Shown: positions 23,231 to 27,574 of the stretch, one piece after another
Layout of the letters: each line of letters starts with the position of its first letter
Position numbering within the stretch: position 1 is the first letter of the stretch
From: Promethearchaeota archaeon
GTDB taxonomy: Archaea; Asgardarchaeota; Lokiarchaeia; Sigynarchaeales; SOKP01
Length of the DNA stretch: 27,574 nt
Direction: 5' to 3'
Assembly: GCA_030668025.1 (NCBI GenBank)
Contig: DAOUUT010000009.1
Span: forward strand, 1-27,574
Notes under the pieces: model-generated
Database searches by the model: none
Told to the model about the DNA's origin: nothing
Seen by the model: the letters and a program-made list of their open reading frames with translations, nothing else
Made by a program: the position numbers and the translations under genes

Positions 23231-23641
23231 ATGACCGAAATTAAAAAAATTACAAAAATTTCAATTTTGGCATACGCTATCGTTTGTTTATGTTTTGCGG
23301 TTTTACTCATATTTTTTCTGGATTTTTGGATAGTTATGGTTAATATGCCTACTTGGTTAAATCAATTTCATCCAAGAGGGTTTGGTGGAGCATTATTAGT
23401 AGTGGTACTTTTCGCATTATTAGTATTATTCAACAAGGATTGGGATTGGGAAAAGATAAAAGTGGCATACATGGTTTTGTATTCTTGGTTACCAATTAAC
23501 ATATTTTTAGAAGTTTCAATGACTGCTATATACTTTCCAACACTCTCTAATGAACTTATATCACAGATTATCATGGATGTAATCCTAATGAGTTCACTTT
23601 TGGTACTTGGTATTTACAGTTATATGAAACAGAGAGGATAA
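23231..23641 (+). CDS. Small four-helix membrane protein, unknown function
   Basis: The 136-residue product has four hydrophobic segments at about 10-35, 50-66, 78-100 and 112-131, with short polar loops (FNKDWDWEKIK between the second and third). I do not recognise the family. AGAGGT lies 7 nt before the ATG, which is good support for expression. It is the only evident gene between kbl and the displaced copy of the kbl 3' end, so it is the candidate cargo of that 860-bp unit. A T-rich tract at 23671-23689 follows its stop. Confidence 0.65.
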   Translation: MTEIKKITKISILAYAIVCLCFAVLLIFFLDFWIVMVNMPTWLNQFHPRGFGGALLVVVLFALLVLFNKDWDWEKIKVAYMVLYSWLPINIFLEVSMTAIYFPTLSNELISQIIMDVILMSSLLVLGIYSYMKQRG

Positions 23642-23670
23642 CCGCAATAATTAAAAATATTATTAATTAA

Positions 23671-23689
23671 TTTTTTAATCTTTTTTTTT
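23671..23689 (+). terminator. T-rich tract after the 136-residue membrane protein gene
   Basis: Two T runs (six and nine) separated by AATC lie 30 nt after the stop codon and before the kbl 3'-end copy. Probable oligo-T terminator. Confidence 0.45.
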
Positions 23690-23722
23690 AATCAAGGCAT
23701 TATAACTATTACTGAAATAAAA

Positions 23723-23827
23723 CTCTCAAGAATAAGAGTACAAATGAACGCCTTACTTACTAAAGATGACTTGAACACAGCTTTAAGTTCTATCGAAAAA
23801 GTTGGTAAGAAGTTAGATATAATTTAA
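23723..23827 (+). pseudogene. Displaced copy of the kbl 3' end (34 codons plus stop)
   Basis: The fragment reads in frame from LSRIRVQMNA to GKKLDII and keeps the TAA stop; the gene has E where this has D. Bases 23723-23817 differ from 22863-22957 at only one position (23752, C for T). Upstream of 23723 the similarity to kbl stops abruptly and no start codon or rest of the gene is found. A T-rich tract follows at 23830-23845, as after kbl itself. The near identity indicates a recent event or selection to keep the sequence, for example as an attachment site. Confidence 0.92.
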
Positions 23828-23894
23828 ATATTTTTTTTATTTTTTGAAAAACCTCTCTATTGTTATATATATCCTTCCTCTCTATAAAATTATC

Positions 23895-24182
23895 TCATAA
23901 GATTTTTTTAAAGTCTTCTATAGTTAAATTAGAAGGAATTCCAAGTTGCGACATCTTCAGAATGAGATCGTGCAAAGAGATTCTAGCAATTTCTGCCGCG
24001 CGTTCAATGGAGATTTCCTTTATCATATATTTTTGGAGAGCAAAATTGAAACGCTCTTGCTGTAATCCTTCAATTAAGATTTTTCTTACTAATGCTGAGC
24101 GATCTAAATTTTCTTGTTCAGCAAGCTCCTCAAATTCCTTGATTAAATCTTCATCTAATCTCAAATTCATTTGTTTGGTCAT
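23895..24182 (-). CDS. RHH-type antitoxin with UPF0175-like C-terminus
   Basis: The 95-residue protein has an N-terminal ribbon-helix-helix (about residues 4-40, MNLRLDEDLIKEFEELAEQ then DRSALVRKILIEG). A C-terminal part like UPF0175 follows (ISIERAAEIARISLHDLI), a helix-turn-helix-like element. It should bind and neutralise the PIN protein encoded just upstream and repress their shared promoter. Its ATG overlaps the toxin stop codon by one base (TAATG), with GGAGG 7 nt before it, so translation is coupled and strong. The toxin-first gene order is less common than antitoxin-first but known in such modules. Confidence 0.8.
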   Translation of the reverse strand: MTKQMNLRLDEDLIKEFEELAEQENLDRSALVRKILIEGLQQERFNFALQKYMIKEISIERAAEIARISLHDLILKMSQLGIPSNLTIEDFKKIL

Positions 24183-24706
24183 TAAATTACCTCCGTTGAG
24201 TTATTCATATTATTTTTAATAATTTCTTTTGCTTTTTTATAGAAGAATTTTACAACTTCTGGTTTTAATGCTTTAATAGCAGCAAGTTCCTCGAATGATT
24301 TTGTAAATTTCTCATAATCAATAACAGATTTTTTAAGAAGATCTAATAAAATTACTTCAGAAGTTTTAGGTTTTAAACCTATACTTAAAGCTAGATTTAA
24401 AGCTTTGTGGTCGTCAGTTACAAGAACACCTCCATCTTTTAGGCTTATTTCTATGGTATCTTTTTCGCCTTGGCCTAAATTTTTAGTTGTAAAAAAATTC
24501 TTTAATTTAAAACTACTTTTCCTAATTTTTTTATTTTCAATATTTCTATTCAATATCTTAGCATCTTCATATTGGTCAATCTCTTCTATTAATTCTTTTT
24601 TTACAGTTTGACTAACAATAACTTCTCCTAATTTAGTAAGTTTTTCCTTTATGTTAATTTTAGTCAAATAAATTAGTGAACAAGCATCAAAAATAAATTT
24701 AGTCAT
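24182..24706 (-). CDS. PIN-domain ribonuclease, probable toxin
   Basis: The 174-residue protein fits the PIN fold: a first-strand Asp (D7 in FIFDACS), a central Glu region (KKELIEE, about 36-42), E81 in LGQGEKDT, and D98/D99 in VTDDHKAL. These form the acidic Mg2+ site of PIN nucleases. It belongs with the group of longer PIN proteins that pair with UPF0175/RHH antitoxins. About 50 C-terminal residues after the PIN core are Lys-rich. No Shine-Dalgarno precedes its ATG, while a TATA-like stretch lies about 30 nt upstream, so the mRNA is probably near-leaderless. The module sits directly beside the kbl 3'-end duplication, in an accessory-type spot. Confidence 0.8.
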   Translation of the reverse strand: MTKFIFDACSLIYLTKINIKEKLTKLGEVIVSQTVKKELIEEIDQYEDAKILNRNIENKKIRKSSFKLKNFFTTKNLGQGEKDTIEISLKDGGVLVTDDHKALNLALSIGLKPKTSEVILLDLLKKSVIDYEKFTKSFEELAAIKALKPEVVKFFYKKAKEIIKNNMNNSTEVI

Positions 24707-24713
24707 TATTTTT

Positions 24714-24733
24714 AATGTAGCATTGCTAGCATT
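24714..24733 (-). promoter_or_regulatory. Probable operator of the PIN/RHH module
   Basis: On the minus strand the heptamer AATGCTA occurs twice with 9-nt spacing, ending 8 nt before the toxin ATG. It lies between a TATA-like stretch (about 24733-24748) and the start, so a bound RHH dimer pair would block transcription. RHH proteins commonly bind short direct or inverted repeats about one helical turn apart. Inferred from position. Confidence 0.5.
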
Positions 24734-24780
24734 TATATCTATTTATATCATTTCATAGTATTCCTTTTCTTTTTCTGCTT

Positions 24781-24790
24781 ATATTTAAAT
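24781..24790 (+). promoter_or_regulatory. TATA-like box for the DUF998-like gene
   Basis: ATATTTAAAT, centred near 24786, predicts a transcription start around 24812. This favours a leaderless mRNA starting at the second in-frame ATG (24813) over the first (24801). Confidence 0.4.
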
Positions 24791-24800
24791 TAATTGTGAA

Positions 24801-25532
24801 ATGAAATTCATTATGTCATTACATAAATCGATAAATAAAGCTCGCGCGAAATTTTATAATTTTGTTACAAAACCCCAAATTGTGAAAATCTCTACGACTA
24901 TTGTTATGTTTGGGTATTTATCCTTATTAGCAATAGGGGTTATCATTGCGTTATTACTTGATCCCGATGGATACACTATTTGGGATAACTGGATCTCTGA
25001 TCTTGGAGCATCCAATCACACTCCAGCCCCGTTTTTATACGATATTGCATGTATAATTGCAGGATCTATGACTATTCCGCTTACTTTCTATACGGAAAAA
25101 TTATTTGCTCCATTACCTAACGAGATAAAATTGAGAGAACGACATTTTTCTCGATTGCGTTTTCGATTAAGTAGTTTTGCTTTCTTATTTAGTATAATAG
25201 GAAATGTAGGGTATATTGGTGTAGGCATCTTTTCTGCAGACCGTAATTACGAAAGCTTATCTATTTTAGGCGGAGGACCACATGATATTATGTCGTATCT
25301 AGCTTTTGGTGGATTTACTTTTGGTGCTTTCTTTATGGGTTGGTTAATTGTTCTATATGATACTGAGATTCCTAAAATCCTGGGAGCCTATGGAATTTTT
25401 GGACCTCTCACAGTTTCGATAATAAATTTAATAGAAAGCACTCCATTCTTGGAATGGTTGTTACTCTTCTCTATTCTACTCTGGATAATCCCTCTTTCAT
25501 TAATACTATTTTTAAGAGAAGAAATTCATTAA
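24801..25532 (+). CDS. DUF998-like six-helix membrane protein
   Basis: The 243-residue protein has about six membrane segments (near 33-52, 78-97, 124-145, 162-185, 192-211 and 217-238). The first extracytoplasmic loop carries NWISDLGASNHTPAPF, the ISDLG element typical of DUF998 proteins, and a later loop has GGPHD. No enzymatic function is established for the family. Two in-frame ATGs are possible, codon 1 and codon 5 (24813); the TATA position favours the second. The gene stands alone, divergent from the toxin-antitoxin module, and has no Shine-Dalgarno. Confidence 0.65.
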   Translation: MKFIMSLHKSINKARAKFYNFVTKPQIVKISTTIVMFGYLSLLAIGVIIALLLDPDGYTIWDNWISDLGASNHTPAPFLYDIACIIAGSMTIPLTFYTEKLFAPLPNEIKLRERHFSRLRFRLSSFAFLFSIIGNVGYIGVGIFSADRNYESLSILGGGPHDIMSYLAFGGFTFGAFFMGWLIVLYDTEIPKILGAYGIFGPLTVSIINLIESTPFLEWLLLFSILLWIIPLSLILFLREEIH

Positions 25533-25632
25533 CTTGAATATTATTACATAAAAAAATTGATTAGAAATCGATCCGAAAGATCAAAAAGTAAGGTATAATC
25601 TGATTTACATTTATAGTTAATTCCAAATTATA

Positions 25633-25704
25633 ATGAAATTTTTAAATTTGCGCGATTTCATGCGAAGAAGGAATTTAGAACTTAAAGAGTTAAAATATAT
25701 TTAA
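25633..25704 (+). other. Intergenic 23-codon ORF of doubtful status
   Basis: In the 263-bp gap before the cation-exchanger gene, an ATG opens a 23-codon frame containing RDFMRRRNLELKELKY that ends in TAA. It is basic and helix-like and could be the C-terminal scrap of a lost gene or chance. No Shine-Dalgarno is seen. Confidence 0.2.
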
Positions 25705-25732
25705 ATTTTTTGATAAAGAAAGGATGTTTGAT

Positions 25733-25795
25733 ATGATAAAGCAAACCAATCAAAATTTAACAAAGAATATAAATCAAAATTATATTAATTATTAA
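25733..25795 (+). CDS. Possible 20-codon leader peptide upstream of the cation exchanger
   Basis: An ATG with AAAGG 9 nt upstream opens a 20-codon, Asn/Gln-rich frame whose TAA directly abuts the exchanger ATG (TAAATG) in the same frame. An in-frame ATG at 25724 is an alternative start. It may serve translational coupling, since the exchanger has no Shine-Dalgarno of its own. Coding status is unproven. Confidence 0.35.
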   Translation: MIKQTNQNLTKNINQNYINY

Positions 25796-26821
25796 ATGAT
25801 CTTATATACATTAATTATTCTTATTGTAGGACTATTTTTTTTAGTTTTAAGCTCGAGATATGTCGTTATAAGTTTAGAGCATCTTGCTAAGAGACTTGGG
25901 GTAAGTCAATTATTAATAGGATTAGTATTCCTCTCTATTGGTACAAGTTTACCTGAAATTGCTGTAAGCGTCATGGGAGGTATAGATAAACTAACCGGAA
26001 TTAGTCCTAACATCGACGGAATTGTCATTGGAAACAAAGTCGGCTCCTTTATGACTCAAATAACCTTGATTTTAGGGATATTAGGATTGAGTCAAGCTAT
26101 CTTCATCAGTAAGTGGGAGTTGAAAAGAGAAGGGTTAATGATGTTTATTTCCGTTTTTGTATTTTTAATATGTGCTTTAGATGGCACTTTATATTTTTAC
26201 GAAGGCATTATCTTGGTAGTGGCATATTTCTTATATTTATTATATGTTGTAAAAAGCGAAAAGAAAAGGCAAAAAGCTGAAGACAAAATTAAAGCATTTC
26301 TAGCCCAAAGAAATGAGAATGATAGTCCTTCTGTTGAAGATAAGGTAAAGTCTACTAACCTCCCACCTCTTAGGAAGGATATCGTAATTTTAATTGTTGG
26401 ACTTATAATTTTAGTTATTGGAGCTGAACTTACAGTTTTAAGCGCTCACGATTTTGCAACATTTTTAAATGTACCAGACATTATAATTGGTATTTTCATC
26501 GTCGGATTGGGTACAAGTTTACCTGAATTAGTTGCCGATCTAACGGCGTTGAAAAGAGATTCGCATGGAATCGCTATTGGCGATATTTTAGGGTCTAATA
26601 TTTGCGACATTCTGTTAGCAACAGGCTCAGGGGCGTTGATTGTGGATTTCAATGTTCCGTTAGTCATTTTATATTTTGACATTCCAGTACTATTAGGAGC
26701 AATTGGATTAGCATGTTATTTCTTATGGAGGGGACATTCCTTAAAGAGATGGGAAGCAGCATTGCTAATAAGCTTTTACGGAACATACGCAATCTTCAAA
26801 TTAGCGTTCTTTCAAATTTAA
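25796..26821 (+). CDS. CaCA-family cation exchanger (Na+/Ca2+ exchanger-like)
   Basis: The 341-residue membrane protein has the duplicated five-helix layout of CaCA exchangers. Alpha-1 carries GTSLPE (49-54, E54) and GNKVGSF (79-85). Alpha-2 carries GTSLPE (239-244, E244) and GDILGSN (262-268). Both catalytic Glu residues are present. The alpha-1 GSN motif has become GSF, replacing the Asn that helps bind cations in NCX_Mj-type proteins, while alpha-2 keeps GSN. A charged cytoplasmic loop (about 151-195) links the halves. The ATG at 25796 begins directly in the first helix, as usual for the family. It abuts a possible leader ORF. Its 3' end is 2 bp from the convergent Fe-S gene. Ion specificity is uncertain. 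Confidence 0.86.
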   Translation: MILYTLIILIVGLFFLVLSSRYVVISLEHLAKRLGVSQLLIGLVFLSIGTSLPEIAVSVMGGIDKLTGISPNIDGIVIGNKVGSFMTQITLILGILGLSQAIFISKWELKREGLMMFISVFVFLICALDGTLYFYEGIILVVAYFLYLLYVVKSEKKRQKAEDKIKAFLAQRNENDSPSVEDKVKSTNLPPLRKDIVILIVGLIILVIGAELTVLSAHDFATFLNVPDIIIGIFIVGLGTSLPELVADLTALKRDSHGIAIGDILGSNICDILLATGSGALIVDFNVPLVILYFDIPVLLGAIGLACYFLWRGHSLKRWEAALLISFYGTYAIFKLAFFQI

Positions 26822-26823
26822 AA

Positions 26824-27574
26824 CTATTTATTCATATTGTTAGCAAATTTTAGTTTTGCGCTTTCAAAAAATTCGTATCCCTCCGAAAATGGGCATACCT
26901 TTATACAAACTGAACAACCTAAAGTCTCGCTAAAATAAGGAAAACATTTTTTTATGTCAATACATGTGCTTCTTTTCCCTATTACTTTTTTTTCTTCCCA
27001 GATTGCGCCAACTGGACATTCTCTAACGCATTTATTACAAATTTTGCAATATTCTTCTATCCATTTGTGTTCTAAAGAGTCGGTAAATTCGAAACTCTTA
27101 TTTTCTATGTAGATTGGTGCTAGTCTTAGGCGAGGGCCAAATTCCGGAGTAATTAACAACCCTTGACGACCTTGCCACCCCATACCAGATTTTCCACCTA
27201 AGGGCGGCGTTAGAGTTAAACCCCTAAGAGGATGGTTAGACTGACATCGAACTCCTTGAGCTCTTAGCCAATCAGCAATATCGTTGACTGCTATTCCCAA
27301 TTTTGCGTAAATTCGCATTGCTTCTTTCCCAGCTGGTACATTTGGAGCAGTATCAATCTTTTTTTTGTTCATCTCCATCATAAAGATAAGGACGTAGGGA
27401 AATAATACCAATTTATCTCTAAAAATTAGCTCTTTCGGTAATTTAGTGAAACCGATTTTGATAATTCCCCATTTATCGCGAGAATATCGGTTTAAATCCT
27501 CCCATAATTTAGGATTAATATTATCTTTTACATTTCGCGTAGGATCTTCCAAATAAGGATAAAGTACTTTGAAA
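26824..27574 (-). CDS. QueG/reductive-dehalogenase-like 4Fe-4S protein, 5' end outside window
   Basis: The frame is open to the right edge, so the true start lies beyond 27574; a TTG at 27552 is only an internal candidate. The visible C-terminal 250 residues include a cofactor-domain-like part with GMGWQGRQGLLITPEFGPR, the G-W-x-G-R-x-G-L-L-I pattern shared by epoxyqueuosine reductase and related corrinoid or Fe-S reductases. A two-cluster ferredoxin part follows: CKICNKCVRECP, then CIDIKKC...CSVCIKVCPF. It may reduce a small organic substrate or be an orphan member; without the N-terminus QueG cannot be claimed. It is convergent with the exchanger gene. Confidence 0.75.
   Translation of the reverse strand, partial: FKVLYPYLEDPTRNVKDNINPKLWEDLNRYSRDKWGIIKIGFTKLPKELIFRDKLVLFPYVLIFMMEMNKKKIDTAPNVPAGKEAMRIYAKLGIAVNDIADWLRAQGVRCQSNHPLRGLTLTPPLGGKSGMGWQGRQGLLITPEFGPRLRLAPIYIENKSFEFTDSLEHKWIEEYCKICNKCVRECPVGAIWEEKKVIGKRSTCIDIKKCFPYFSETLGCSVCIKVCPFSEGYEFFESAKLKFANNMNK

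Noticed and set aside
23008..23310. 100-codon minus-strand frame overlapping the start of the 136-residue membrane protein gene
   Set aside because: Its first hydrophobic part is the antisense of the well-supported plus-strand helix, the rest is Lys/Phe-rich as expected from AT-rich noncoding DNA, and it has no ribosome site.
23860..24219. 119-codon plus-strand frame
   Set aside because: It lies antisense over the antitoxin gene, whose RHH motif and ribosome site are clear; Ser/Cys-rich composition is typical of a shadow frame.
1..27574. tRNA, rRNA, CRISPR arrays, IS elements
   Set aside because: No cloverleaf-like GC-rich segments, no regularly spaced short repeats and no terminal inverted repeats with a transposase were seen by eye; a covariance-model scan could still find a small RNA.

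Overview
The window reads as a stretch of an AT-rich archaeal chromosome. A canonical archaeal/eukaryotic-type transcription factor B runs in from the left edge, a second divergent TFB-like protein follows 2 kb later, several genes lack a Shine-Dalgarno site and have TATA-like sequences about 25-30 nt upstream, and T-rich tracts follow many genes. The mixture of an HDAC-type deacetylase, a large Ig-like surface protein with a cytoplasmic longin/roadblock-like region, anaerobic Fe-S proteins and paired P-type ATPases suggests an anaerobic Asgard (Lokiarchaeota-like) archaeon. That assignment is inference, since no rRNA gene or other marker is present.

Layout. 1-3552: TFB C-terminal part, a PP-loop ATP-binding enzyme with an N-terminal zinc site, a four-helix membrane protein on the minus strand, and a divergent TFB. 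3653-9565: two full-length P-type cation ATPases in tandem that share unusual replacements at ion-site positions. 9647-12476: a GNAT acetyltransferase, a DUF362 protein and a DUF1326 protein. 12521-18671: a block bounded by two copies of the 3' end of an HDAC-like gene, holding a CruF/DUF422-type membrane protein, an 82-residue membrane protein and a 1459-residue receptor-like surface protein. 18612-22967: the HDAC-like gene, an Fe-S protein, and the divergent pair of threonine dehydrogenase (SDR type) and 2-amino-3-ketobutyrate CoA ligase, which together turn threonine into glycine and acetyl-CoA. 22968-23827: a small membrane-protein gene between the kbl 3' end and a near-identical 105-bp copy of that 3' end. 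23895-24706: a PIN toxin/RHH antitoxin pair with a likely operator. 24801-27574: a DUF998-like membrane protein, a CaCA-family cation exchanger and the C-terminal part of a QueG-like Fe-S protein running off the right edge.

The most unusual structure is the repeated topology at two separate loci: an intact gene, then membrane/surface cargo downstream, then a direct copy of that gene's last codons at the far end. This resembles integration at gene 3' ends, although no integrase is visible in either block. Other points of note are the receptor-like architecture of the 1459-residue protein, the paired ATPases lacking the M4 Glu and M6 Asp of well-known P2 pumps, and a cation exchanger with a replaced ligand position.
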